64,000 bases of DNA from Shouchella miscanthi (GTDB lineage: Bacteria > Bacillota > Bacilli > Bacillales > Bacillaceae_D). Under the pieces are notes generated by a model. That model was given only the letters and a program-made list of their open reading frames with translations. It had not been told where the DNA came from and made no database searches. Where the stretch lies: assembly GCF_007725405.1 (NCBI RefSeq), contig NZ_CP042163.1:3038001-3102000 (forward strand), in the 5' to 3' direction. Position numbers and translations under genes: made by a program. Shown piece by piece: positions 36,249 through 44,196 of the stretch; the stretch's first letter is position 1, and each line of letters starts with the position of its first letter.

Positions 36249-37343
36249 ATGAGTGTGCTTTTGACAGACACAAACCTTCAAAACGTAAAAGAGAAAGTTT
36301 TGAACGGTGAACGCTTATCCATAGAAGATGGTCTAACATTATACGAAACACCAGATTTACTGGGTGTTGCTCAATTAGCTAATCTTGTAAACGAAAGAAA
36401 GAATGGTCAAAACGTTTATTTTATTGAAAACCTCTATATTAATCCGACAAATGTATGTGAGGCAAATTGTGGCTTTTGCGGGTTTAAACGGAAGCCAGGT
36501 GAAGAAGGTGCCTACACAATGGACGAAGAAGCGTTGTTAAAATACGTTTCTGACCGTTGGAACGATAATATTCGAGAGTTTCATATTGTTGGTGGTCACA
36601 ACAATGAAGTCGGCTTTGACTATTACGTCAATATCGTTAAAACATTGAAGAAACATTATCCACAGGTAACAGTAAAAGCATATACTGGCGCCGAGATTGA
36701 ATTCTTCTCCCGTCTCGCTGGCATTTCTATGAAAGAAGTGATTCAAACGTTAATGGATGCTGGCCTATCAACACTTACAGGTGGTGGTGCTGAGATATTA
36801 ACGGAGCGCTACCGTGCCATTATGAGCCCTGAAAAAGCTTCTACTGACCAATGGCTTGAAGCACACGAAACGGCGCACAACCTTGGTTTACGCACGCATT
36901 CAACGATGCTCTATGGCTCAGTTGAATCAAAAGAAGAACGTTTGATTCATATGCAACGAGTACGTGAGCTACAGGACCGTACAAATGGGTTTATGGTATT
37001 TATTCCACTAGCGATGCAGCCAAGAAACGTGAAAGCTGGGTTAAATAGACGAACGTCTGCTTACGACGATATGAGAACCATTGCAGTTAGTCGCTTAATG
37101 CTTGATAACTTCCCTCATATTAAAGCCTACTGGATTAATATTGGCGTTCAACTTACACAAATGGCATTAACATTTGGATCAAGCGATATCCATGGTACAT
37201 TAATTGAAGAACGGATTTCTCATTCTGTCGGCGCCTTAACGTCTGCCGGTATTACGAGAAAAGAATTAATTCATATGATTAAGAGTGCAGGAAAAAATCC
37301 GGTTGAGCGAGATACGTTCTACAACATTATTAAAGAATACTAA
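36249..37343 (+). CDS. mqnE: Aminofutalosine synthase (radical SAM, menaquinone)
   Basis: 364 residues. Radical SAM cluster motif INPTNVCEANCGFCGF (Cys70, Cys74, Cys77), followed by KPGEEGAYTM and a C-terminal half of the CofH/MqnE/MqnC group. MqnE adds a SAM-derived adenosyl radical to 3-[(1-carboxyvinyl)oxy]benzoate in the futalosine route to menaquinone. Distinguished from MqnC by the NPTNxC lead-in. AAGGAGG precedes ATG; a TATAAT lies at 36175-36180. No other mqn gene is in the window. Confidence 0.85.
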   Translation: MSVLLTDTNLQNVKEKVLNGERLSIEDGLTLYETPDLLGVAQLANLVNERKNGQNVYFIENLYINPTNVCEANCGFCGFKRKPGEEGAYTMDEEALLKYVSDRWNDNIREFHIVGGHNNEVGFDYYVNIVKTLKKHYPQVTVKAYTGAEIEFFSRLAGISMKEVIQTLMDAGLSTLTGGGAEILTERYRAIMSPEKASTDQWLEAHETAHNLGLRTHSTMLYGSVESKEERLIHMQRVRELQDRTNGFMVFIPLAMQPRNVKAGLNRRTSAYDDMRTIAVSRLMLDNFPHIKAYWINIGVQLTQMALTFGSSDIHGTLIEERISHSVGALTSAGITRKELIHMIKSAGKNPVERDTFYNIIKEY

Positions 37344-37383
37344 ACAAAAAAGCTTGGGGCTTATTCGCCCCAAGCTTTTTTTA
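37344..37383. terminator. Bidirectional terminator mqnE/dapF
   Basis: AAAAAGCTTGGGG...CCCCAAGCTTTTT stem between convergent stop codons. Confidence 0.92.
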
Positions 37384-38232
37384 CAAGCACACATCCCCAC
37401 TGCATATATATTCAGCAGGGCCTTTCATCCACACATCTCCATCATCTTTCCACGTGATCTGTAAATCCCCACCTAATAAGTGCACAGTAACCTCTGATTC
37501 TTTCTCTAAGTGACCATTCAAAACACCTGCTACTACTGCTGCGCAAGCACCCGTTCCACAAGCCTGTGTTATACCGGAACCTCTCTCCCACACGCGGAAG
37601 TGAATTTCCTTTGGGCTCACAACTTCAACCCATTCGACGTTTACCCACTCAGGAAACCGGTCATGTTTTTCAATTAAAGGGCCAATTTCTTTAACTGGCG
37701 CCTTCTCAATTGAGTCGATAAATTGAACAGCATGTGGATTCCCCATAGAGACGGCGGTTACTCTAATGTCTTGATGGTACACAGGGATCGCTTCGTTAAC
37801 GATCATTGCCTCACTATGCTCGTTTTTCATAGGAATTTCTTTTGCTAACAAACGTGGTTGTCCCATATTAACCGTTACAGATTGAACACAATTTTCATGG
37901 TCAACTGAAACGGTTGCTTCAACATTTCCACCTAACGTTTCAATTGTAAAAGAAGTTGTTGTTACAAGTCCATGCTCATAGCTATATTTTGCTACACAGC
38001 GCAAACCGTTGCCACAGTTCTTCGCTTCTGATCCATCATTGTTAAACACTCTCATTTTGACTGCTGCAGTTTGCGATGGATAGATCAAAATCATCCCATC
38101 GCTTCCGATACCTTTATTCTTATCTGCTAATCGTACAGCGGTTTCACTTAATTGCTTTTCGGGTAAGTTCTCATTAAACATATTGACATACACATAGCTA
38201 TTCCCTAAACCATGCATTTTTGTAAATTTCAT
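37381..38232 (-). CDS. dapF: Diaminopimelate epimerase
   Basis: 283 residues. Catalytic cysteines in [12 protein letters not shown] (about 73) and [15 protein letters not shown] (about 226); N-terminal [16 protein letters not shown]. It converts LL- to meso-diaminopimelate for lysine and peptidoglycan. Same neighbourhood (yutM, dapF, yuzB, yutJ) as in B. subtilis. A small zinc-ribbon-like gene lies 6 bp upstream and is probably cotranscribed. Confidence 0.96.
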   Translation of the reverse strand: MKFTKMHGLGNSYVYVNMFNENLPEKQLSETAVRLADKNKGIGSDGMILIYPSQTAAVKMRVFNNDGSEAKNCGNGLRCVAKYSYEHGLVTTTSFTIETLGGNVEATVSVDHENCVQSVTVNMGQPRLLAKEIPMKNEHSEAMIVNEAIPVYHQDIRVTAVSMGNPHAVQFIDSIEKAPVKEIGPLIEKHDRFPEWVNVEWVEVVSPKEIHFRVWERGSGITQACGTGACAAVVAGVLNGHLEKESEVTVHLLGGDLQITWKDDGDVWMKGPAEYICSGDVCL

Positions 38233-38238
38233 CTTGTT

Positions 38239-38478
38239 TCACCCTCTTAATGGTTGGTCTGCCCAGAAGTAATCATCATCTGCCTCTATTATTGTCATAA
38301 CCGTATGACAGCAAGGCATATTTAAACGAACTTTAAACTGTTCTTTTGCGCGTTTTACGTCTTTTGGCTTCATGTTCGTTAACACATGTTCTTGCTTACA
38401 AAAAGGACATTCTTCAATATAGATATCTTTACCTTGTACTTCATATGGCCAAGTGTGACTAAATGGTAAAGGGTGCAC
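38239..38478 (-). CDS. Small cysteine-rich (zinc-ribbon-like) protein
   Basis: 79 residues with CPFC (about 24-27) and a later CC pair in NMPCCHTVMTI, which could form a zinc site. No signal peptide or membrane segment. Function unknown, family not firmly recognised. GTG 38476-38478 has GAGGAGGAG at ideal distance. Six bases before dapF, so translational coupling is likely. Confidence 0.75.
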   Translation of the reverse strand: MHPLPFSHTWPYEVQGKDIYIEECPFCKQEHVLTNMKPKDVKRAKEQFKVRLNMPCCHTVMTIIEADDDYFWADQPLRG

Positions 38479-38521
38479 AGTTCTCCTCCTCTATTGCTTG
38501 TTCAATACTCACTCAAACACG

Positions 38522-38752
38522 TTATGTTAAAGTAAAACATATCTTATTTATCTTTTCTAGTAATTGAGCTGGTGTCTCACCAGCAACATACGTATCATTA
38601 ATGAACAGAAAATGCTCTTGGTTACACACTCCACACTGTGTTAAACAGCCATATTCTACTATTTCAACGTGTGGAAGTGACAGTAAGGAGTTAATGACTT
38701 CATCTGTCCCATTATGTACATTGTTCATGCAGCACTCAATCAACATCTTCAC
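38522..38752 (-). CDS. yuzB: DUF1450 protein YuzB
   Basis: 76 residues with a thioredoxin-like/2Fe-2S-like cysteine layout: IECCMNN at the N-terminus and EYGCLTQCGVC in the middle, then VAGETPAQLLEKI, which is the YuzB/DUF1450 pattern. Function unknown. GTG 38750-38752 has GAGG at eight bases; earlier and later starts fit less well. Lies beside yutJ as in B. subtilis. Confidence 0.88.
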   Translation of the reverse strand: MKMLIECCMNNVHNGTDEVINSLLSLPHVEIVEYGCLTQCGVCNQEHFLFINDTYVAGETPAQLLEKINKICFTLT

Positions 38753-38916
38753 TTCGTTCACCTCTTTTTTATGCTACTTTGTCACTACTGTAAAGTCAAT
38801 CTGAATCAAACGTATTGGTAAAAGAAGAAAGTGTAAATTTTGGGTTGTCGAATGAAAGCACAATCGGTATAATCAAAACTGACCAGAGTCATTTTTAGTT
38901 CCAATCACTCGTAACC

Positions 38917-38959
38917 GAGGTGAAAAAACAAACCGTATTCTTTGAACGGTTTTTAAAAA
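38917..38959 (+). promoter_or_regulatory. Leader with distant Shine-Dalgarno and intervening hairpin before the TetR-YutJ gene
   Basis: GAGGTG at 38917-38922 is the only good ribosome-binding site but is ~39 bases from ATG 38960. Between them AAACCGT (38930-38936) and ACGGTTT (38946-38952) form a 7-bp hairpin; folding it would bring the site to about 16 bases from the start. Confidence 0.5.
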
Positions 38960-40585
38960 ATGAATCAATCGAAAAAAAACCGAACACGATCTGCCATACT
39001 TCAATCTGCACATACCTTATTTTATGAAAAAGGGTTTGAAGAAACAACGGTTGCAGAAATTACAAAAGGAGCACATGTAGCGAAAGGTACATTCTTTAAC
39101 CACTTCCCTACAAAAGAATCCATTTTACACGCTCTATTTGAGAAACAATTGTTAGAGCTATTAAATCAACAGCAAGAGAACCTTTCTTCAGAAACAATCT
39201 TAACGCAAATTCGTTCAAGCTTACTTTATTTACTAAAGGATTATGATATTCATCCTAGCCTAACGATTCAAACTTGGAAACATGTAATTGAAAATGAAAA
39301 GCGCTTGCACACATATTGGGTTGAGCTGTTAGAAAAAGCTTACGAAACACTTTCGTTAGCAGAGAGAGAGCATTACGCTCATATTATTAACAGCCATATT
39401 GCCTATACGATGAGTGCTTTCCATCAAGAATCCACAAGAATAGGACTTGTTCATCGAGCGATGTCCTTAATTGAAACTAGTTTTAACGCAATTTCGCTTA
39501 AAAGGAGATCTCTACTTATGAAGAAACTCGTTGTACTTGGAGCAGGTTATGGTGGTATGCGCGTCTTACAAAGACTGCTACCAAATGACTTACCAAAAGA
39601 CTGGGAAATTATTCTCGTTGATGAAATGCCTTATCACTGTCTAAAAACTGAATACTATGCACTTGCAGCTGGAACCGCATCAGATCACCATTTACGAGTT
39701 ACCTTCCCAGAAGATGCTCGTCTACAAATTAAATACGCAACTGTCACTGCTATCCACGCTGAAGACCACTCTATCCAGTTGAACAACGGTGAAACCCTTG
39801 CCTTCGATAAACTTGTTATCGGTTTAGGCTGTACAGACAAATATCACGGCGTACCTGGTGCGGATACATATACGTATAGCATCCAAACGATGAGTGCGAC
39901 TCGCCGCACGTATGAAGCGCTAAATAATGTTAGACCAGAAGGCGTCGTCTCCATTGTAGGTGCTGGCTTGAGTGGCGTTGAATTAGCAAGTGAGCTACGC
40001 GAAAGTCGACCTGACCTTTCAATTAAACTATTTGATCGCGGCGAATCTGTTATGAGTCAGTTCCCTAAGAAATTAAGCGCATATGTTCAAAATTGGTTTG
40101 TAGAGCACGGAGTTGATGTCAGCAACAATTCAAACATTACGAAAGTAGAACCCGGCGCACTTTACAATCATGATGAACGAATTGAAAGTGATGCAGTCAT
40201 TTGGACTGCTGGTGTCCAGCCTGTTCGTGTCGTACGCGATCTAGATGTAGAAAAAGATCGATCTGGACGTATCATTTTAACACCACAACATTTTATCCCC
40301 AATCATCCGGATATCTTTGTCGTTGGTGATTGTGCGAGCTTACCTCACGCACCAAGCGCACAGCTTGCGGAAGGGCAAGCAGAACAAATCGTTACCATCT
40401 TAAAACATCAATGGAAAGAGGAACCTCTTCCTGAAGAAATGCCTCGCATTAAGCTAAAAGGGGTTTTGGGCTCACTAGGAAAGAAACATGGTTTTGGTAT
40501 GATGGGCGAACGTCCACTAACAGGCCGTGTAGCGCGAATCTTAAAAAGTGGAGTGCTTTGGATGTATAAGTACCACAGTGGCTGA
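38960..40585 (+). CDS. yutJ: TetR-family regulator fused in frame to NADH dehydrogenase-like protein YutJ
   Basis: 541 residues without a stop. Residues 1-~180 are a TetR regulator (HTH TTVAEITKGAHVAKGTFFNHFPTKESI at about 29-55, helical ligand domain after). Residues 187-541 are a complete type II NADH dehydrogenase-like flavoprotein of YutJ length (355): GAGYGGMRVLQRL, SIVGAGLSGVELASEL, DIFVVGDCA. An internal AAAGGAG (39501-39507) lies ten bases before ATG 39518-39520, so YutJ could also be made alone. A TAA at 39499-39501 in another frame marks where a TetR stop would fall if one base differed. Either a true fusion or a frameshifted bicistron. Confidence 0.85.
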   Translation: MNQSKKNRTRSAILQSAHTLFYEKGFEETTVAEITKGAHVAKGTFFNHFPTKESILHALFEKQLLELLNQQQENLSSETILTQIRSSLLYLLKDYDIHPSLTIQTWKHVIENEKRLHTYWVELLEKAYETLSLAEREHYAHIINSHIAYTMSAFHQESTRIGLVHRAMSLIETSFNAISLKRRSLLMKKLVVLGAGYGGMRVLQRLLPNDLPKDWEIILVDEMPYHCLKTEYYALAAGTASDHHLRVTFPEDARLQIKYATVTAIHAEDHSIQLNNGETLAFDKLVIGLGCTDKYHGVPGADTYTYSIQTMSATRRTYEALNNVRPEGVVSIVGAGLSGVELASELRESRPDLSIKLFDRGESVMSQFPKKLSAYVQNWFVEHGVDVSNNSNITKVEPGALYNHDERIESDAVIWTAGVQPVRVVRDLDVEKDRSGRIILTPQHFIPNHPDIFVVGDCASLPHAPSAQLAEGQAEQIVTILKHQWKEEPLPEEMPRIKLKGVLGSLGKKHGFGMMGERPLTGRVARILKSGVLWMYKYHSG

Positions 40586-40586
40586 T

Positions 40587-40629
40587 AGTAAAAAGCGTTA
40601 AAGGAGTAGGTTCCTTTAACGCTTTTACT
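40587..40629. terminator. Bidirectional terminator yutJ/yuzD
   Basis: AGTAAAAAGCGTTAAAGGA pairs with TCCTTTAACGCTTTTACT (one bulge), loop GTAGGT. Confidence 0.9.
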
Positions 40630-40948
40630 TGTAGAAAGAGGCAGAAAGAATGGCTTCTACTCGTTGTGTAACCACTTTCAAACTAGGATTTCCTTCCGCA
40701 AGAATTTCTCCGTTTACTACCAATAATGGATAGAAATACTCTTCATTTAAAATGGCTTCTGCTAGCTCTTTTTCTCGTTCGGTATTTGGGGACTCTATAT
40801 CGACATAGTGAAAAGATAAATTTTCGTGAGGGAATTTCCGGGTTAATGCTGCTTCTAACCAATCTTTTGTCTCTAATGCGCTTGGCAAATGTACACAAGA
40901 AGCGCACTTTTGCTCTGCTCCATAAACCGTAAACTCAATTTTTTGCAC
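40625..40948 (-). CDS. yuzD: YuzD (DUF1462) thioredoxin-like protein
   Basis: About 107 residues, with VYGAEQKCASCVHLPSALET (a CxxC in a thioredoxin-like fold) and YPLLVVNGEILAEGNP, both typical of YuzD/DUF1462. Role unknown; its place between yutJ and the Fe-S scaffold yutI suggests redox or Fe-S work. GTG 40946-40948 has AAAGGA at eight bases; ATG 40957 touches the site. Confidence 0.87.
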   Translation of the reverse strand: MQKIEFTVYGAEQKCASCVHLPSALETKDWLEAALTRKFPHENLSFHYVDIESPNTEREKELAEAILNEEYFYPLLVVNGEILAEGNPSLKVVTQRVEAILSASFYK

Positions 40949-41243
40949 CCACCTCATCCTTTCAATGCTCTTTCCTATTAGCTTACATGAGAACCGTGCT
41001 AGAAGCTATAAAAAAGATGCTTCCTTCTTTCTTCTCCTTCTCTCTCCATTCCTAATAAACCCTGTGAAACACCTTCAGAAGTCATTTTAATTAGAACGAT
41101 GCATTAGTTAAACAAGGAGAATGGCCATTGTTCGCTTAATGCACGTCTTATCATCTGAACGAATCTAAAATAATTGAGCAGATGCATGGATTTTTTTCAT
41201 CTAGGCGATTATAATGAGAGTATGATGAAAGGAGTGATTCCTA
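40949..41243. other. 295-bp intergenic stretch between yuzD and yutI
   Basis: No convincing gene or structured RNA seen. A TATAAT at 41211-41216, without a good -35, probably belongs to the yutI promoter. A 15-codon frame at 41124 has its ribosome-binding site against the ATG and is not believed. Confidence 0.5.
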
Positions 41244-41483
41244 ATGGAAACAAGCACAGATATGATGGAGCAAGTGCAAGAGGTATTGGATAAGCTTCGT
41301 CCGTTTTTGCTACGTGATGGCGGAGACGTTGAACTTGTTGATGTGGAAGACGGGATCGTAAAAGTACGCTTACTAGGTGCTTGCGGATCTTGCCCAAGCT
41401 CTACAATTACGTTAAAAGCTGGGATTGAGCGTGCCCTTTTAGAGGAAGTACCAGGGGTAGTTGAAATCGAGCAAGTATTCTAA
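41244..41483 (+). CDS. yutI: NifU-like Fe-S scaffold (YutI)
   Basis: 79 residues, the NifU C-terminal (Nfu) domain alone: [24 protein letters not shown] and the cluster-binding CxxC in [19 protein letters not shown]. It assembles or transfers 4Fe-4S clusters, complementing SufU-SufBCD in the same window. AAAGGAGTG precedes ATG. Monocistronic with its own terminator. Confidence 0.94.
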   Translation: METSTDMMEQVQEVLDKLRPFLLRDGGDVELVDVEDGIVKVRLLGACGSCPSSTITLKAGIERALLEEVPGVVEIEQVF

Positions 41484-41497
41484 TCACCAGTCTATTC

Positions 41498-41528
41498 AGC
41501 AGTAAAGCATTGGCTTTACTGCTTTTTT
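41498..41528 (+). terminator. Terminator after yutI
   Basis: GCAGTAAAGC/GCTTTACTGC stem, loop ATTG, followed by T6. Confidence 0.9.
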
Positions 41529-41582
41529 GTGTACATAGTTTTCTTCTTTTGTAGAACACTTCTACTAAAGGAGGGTGACAAC

Positions 41583-41804
41583 ATGATGGCGAATGACGAT
41601 AACCGTAGCGACAACGCAAGACAGATTCAATCCATTATTGAAGACACGAAGAAACGAATGCACGAGGCTGAAAGGTATAAGACTGAGCATGCTGCAGAAT
41701 TGCATCCTGACGAAAAGCGAGCGCTGATTGAAAAGAAGCGTAACCGAGAAATGAGTCTCAACGCGCTTGAAAAGGAAAAAGAGGAAGAAAAGAAAGAGCG
41801 TTAA
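41583..41804 (+). CDS. tlp: Small acid-soluble spore protein Tlp
   Basis: 73 residues, highly charged and helical. NDDNRSDNARQIQSIIEDTKKRM matches the conserved N-terminal region of Tlp (thioredoxin-like protein, so named, a spore-core SASP), followed by a Lys/Glu-rich coiled tail (EKEKEEEKKER). Made in the forespore; role in spore resistance or outgrowth. The longer frame is discarded because AAGGAGG lies eight bases before ATG 41583-41585. Confidence 0.85.
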   Translation: MMANDDNRSDNARQIQSIIEDTKKRMHEAERYKTEHAAELHPDEKRALIEKKRNREMSLNALEKEKEEEKKER

Positions 41805-41810
41805 TACTTT

Positions 41811-41846
41811 AGAAGGAGAAGGGTTGCTCAGACCCTTCTCCTTTTC
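41811..41846. terminator. Bidirectional terminator tlp/SplA-like gene
   Basis: AAGGAGAAGGGT/ACCCTTCTCCTT stem (41813-41824 with 41832-41843) with T-rich flank. Confidence 0.85.
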
Positions 41847-41849
41847 TCT

Positions 41850-42071
41850 CTACATCATGTATTGGTTATACACTTGCTCTGCATCCTCATAAGAAGCAAA
41901 AACCGCATCATCTTCTTCTAATGTATGATAATAATCGTATACAACAACCGACGTTCCGAGTGCGTCAACCGATATATATCCTTCCTGTATTGTTGCAACA
42001 GTGGGTGTGTGGGGATTACTATAAATAACAAAAACCGACTGACCATCTTTCAATTCATTTACTTGTAGCAT
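41850..42071 (-). CDS. SplA-like regulatory protein
   Basis: 73 residues. VFVIYSNPHTPTVATIQEG and YYHTLEEDDAVFASYEDAE match the SplA domain, known from B. subtilis SplA, the negative regulator of the spore photoproduct lyase operon splAB and proposed to be a TRAP-like RNA-binding protein. GGAGGCG precedes ATG 42069-42071. No splB is adjacent, so its target is unclear. It shares a terminator with tlp, another spore gene. Confidence 0.8.
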   Translation of the reverse strand: MLQVNELKDGQSVFVIYSNPHTPTVATIQEGYISVDALGTSVVVYDYYHTLEEDDAVFASYEDAEQVYNQYMM

Positions 42072-42116
42072 AGCATTCGCCTCCTTTTCACAGTAGTATG
42101 CCTACTGTTACAAAAG

Positions 42117-43007
42117 CTATGCTTGCACTACGGATAGTGCTGTTCCAACTGTAGCTGGTCTTACAACTTCAGCTTGATAATATGGAAAACGACGTTGAAT
42201 CTCTTTTGCGAAGCGTTTGCCGCTACCTTGCTCCACAAAACACAATACCGTTGGACCCGCGCCACTTAAAGCAGCGCCATAAGAAAAGCGATGCTCATTT
42301 ACAAAGTTCATGACGTCAGACCAATGCGGGATAAGGTGTTTGCGGTACGGTTGGTGGTACAAGTCTTCCATCATTAATTCACCGGCAAGACTCCAATTAT
42401 CCGCTAGTATAGCAGCTGTCATAACATTTGAAACAGCGCTTGTCTGGATAGCTTGTTTGAATTGAAGCTGCTTTGGTAAAATACCTCTTGCTTTTTTCGT
42501 TTCCAAAATTTCTGGCGGAATAAGTGCGACTAACTCTACTTTTGGCTCTGAAACGTGAATAATGTCCGTACGATGATCTCGATGAGCCCCTACAATCAAA
42601 CCACCATATATTGAAGGGGCAACATTATCTGGGTGCCCTTCAAAAAGGGATCCAATTCGCACTTTTTCTTTTTGAGACACGTTACGATCGGCACAATAGC
42701 AGGCAATTTCAATTCCAGCAACGATTGCTGCCGCACTTGATCCAAACCCCTTTGAGAGCGGGATATCATTTTTCATCGAAACACGACAAGGAAAAAGCGT
42801 CGTCTCCAAATGGTTTGCTGTAAATGCTGCCGCTTGATAAATTAAATTGTTCGGTCCTAAGTTTTCAAGTCCAGGGCTATCACAGTGAAAGGACCATGAG
42901 TCGCTTCGCTCTACATCTACGTGAAGATAGCGGTCTAACGCCATGCCAATTGAATCAAAGCCTGGTCCTAAGTTTGCTGTACTCGCTGGGATTGTCATTG
43001 CTAACAT
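42117..43007 (-). CDS. thrB: Homoserine kinase
   Basis: 296-residue GHMP kinase: PASTANLGPGFDSIGMALD at the N-terminus, PLSKGFGSSAAAIVAG (ATP loop, about 85-100) and SYGAALSGAGPTVLCF at the C-terminal motif. It phosphorylates homoserine with ATP. It starts 2 bp after thrC and ends the thrC-thrB operon. Confidence 0.96.
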   Translation of the reverse strand: MLAMTIPASTANLGPGFDSIGMALDRYLHVDVERSDSWSFHCDSPGLENLGPNNLIYQAAAFTANHLETTLFPCRVSMKNDIPLSKGFGSSAAAIVAGIEIACYCADRNVSQKEKVRIGSLFEGHPDNVAPSIYGGLIVGAHRDHRTDIIHVSEPKVELVALIPPEILETKKARGILPKQLQFKQAIQTSAVSNVMTAAILADNWSLAGELMMEDLYHQPYRKHLIPHWSDVMNFVNEHRFSYGAALSGAGPTVLCFVEQGSGKRFAKEIQRRFPYYQAEVVRPATVGTALSVVQA

Positions 43008-43009
43008 TG

Positions 43010-44071
43010 TTACACCACCATTTCTTTTCCATGCAGATACGCTTTAAACGCTTCATTTGTTTGATCTAATACCACTCGCTCTGATGGTGATACATCCATA
43101 GCCGTGATAGGATCTTTTAACCCATTTCCAGTTAAAACAGCAACCACTTTTGATCCTTTAGAAAGTTGACCATTTGCAACAGCCTTTTTAATTCCTGCGA
43201 TCGAAGCACATGATCCTGGTTCAGCAAAAATACCTTCGTTTTTCGCCAGTTCTTGGTATGCTTCTATAATTTCTTCATCCGACACCATATCAATCAACCC
43301 TAGTGACTCTCTCGCTGCAAGGGTTGCTGTTGACCAACTTGCAGGGTTACCGATGCGAATGGCTGTCGCAATTGTCTCAGGATTGTCGACGACTTTATTT
43401 CGAACAATTGGCGCTGCCCCTTCTGCTTGAAAGCCAAATAGTTTAGGTAAGCCGGTTTGAAATCTTTGATGGTATTCTTTAAAGCCTAACCAGTATGCAG
43501 AAATATTCCCTGCATTTCCTACTGGAATAGCCAGCACATCTGGGGCAGAACCTAATTGATCACAGATTTCAAATGCGCTTGTTTTTTGACCTTGCAATCG
43601 ATATGGATTAACAGAGTTTACAAGTTCAATGGACGAATCCTCAGTCACTTCTCGTACAGTTTTTAATGCTTGATCAAAGTTCCCTTCCACTTCAATCACT
43701 TCAGCACCTAACATCACCGCTTGAGCCAGTTTCCCTTGAGCAATTTTCCCTTTAGGAATAACAACAAATACCTTTAGTCCTGCTTTCGCCCCATATGCTG
43801 CAGCCGATGCAGCTGTATTTCCTGTTGAAGCACACATAATGGCGGATTTCCCTTTTTCAACGGCTTTTGCTACTGCCATGACCATGCCTCTATCTTTAAA
43901 CGAGCCTGTTGGATTAACCCCCTCATGTTTTCCGTATAACTCGATGCCCAACCGTTCAGATAAACGCTCAAAATGAACGAGTGGTGTATTCCCTTCTCCA
44001 AGAGAAAGCTTAGGTGTTTGATCTTGCACAGGTAAATAAGCCTTATATTCTTGCAATAATCCCTTCCACAT
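43010..44071 (-). CDS. thrC: Threonine synthase
   Basis: 353 residues, PLP enzyme converting O-phosphohomoserine to threonine. PLP lysine in [33 protein letters not shown] and [13 protein letters not shown] phosphate-binding loops; GSCASIAG near the end. ATG 44069-44071 matches the family start MWKGLL; two upstream TTG codons are closer to AAGGAG, so the exact start is open. A near-consensus promoter lies ~90 bp upstream. Homoserine dehydrogenase (hom), first gene of the B. subtilis operon, is missing here. Confidence 0.95.
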   Translation of the reverse strand: MWKGLLQEYKAYLPVQDQTPKLSLGEGNTPLVHFERLSERLGIELYGKHEGVNPTGSFKDRGMVMAVAKAVEKGKSAIMCASTGNTAASAAAYGAKAGLKVFVVIPKGKIAQGKLAQAVMLGAEVIEVEGNFDQALKTVREVTEDSSIELVNSVNPYRLQGQKTSAFEICDQLGSAPDVLAIPVGNAGNISAYWLGFKEYHQRFQTGLPKLFGFQAEGAAPIVRNKVVDNPETIATAIRIGNPASWSTATLAARESLGLIDMVSDEEIIEAYQELAKNEGIFAEPGSCASIAGIKKAVANGQLSKGSKVVAVLTGNGLKDPITAMDVSPSERVVLDQTNEAFKAYLHGKEMVV

Positions 44072-44158
44072 CAACAACTACCCCACTCCTTATCCCCCTG
44101 GTCTTGGCTCAAACCAATAAGTCTTTCCCAGAAGAACTAATGTCTTTATATAATGGAC

Positions 44159-44187
44159 ATTATATCGTCAGTTGCGATGGTTTTCAA
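44159..44187 (-). promoter_or_regulatory. Sigma-A promoter of thrC-thrB
   Basis: Minus strand TTGAAA (44182-44187), 17-base spacer, TATAAT (44159-44164). It lies just past the yutH stop codon. An inverted repeat AATGTC...GACATT (44139-44161) overlaps the -10 and start region and could be an operator. Confidence 0.75.
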
Positions 44188-44196
44188 GAGAAAAAA

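Noticed and set aside
41124-41171. 15-codon peptide frame before yutI
   Set aside because: AAGGAG touches the ATG and the peptide has no recognisable feature.
44072-44158. T-box or other threonine-sensing leader before thrC
   Set aside because: The leader is ~80 nt, lacks the T-box sequence and any terminator; only a short inverted repeat was seen.
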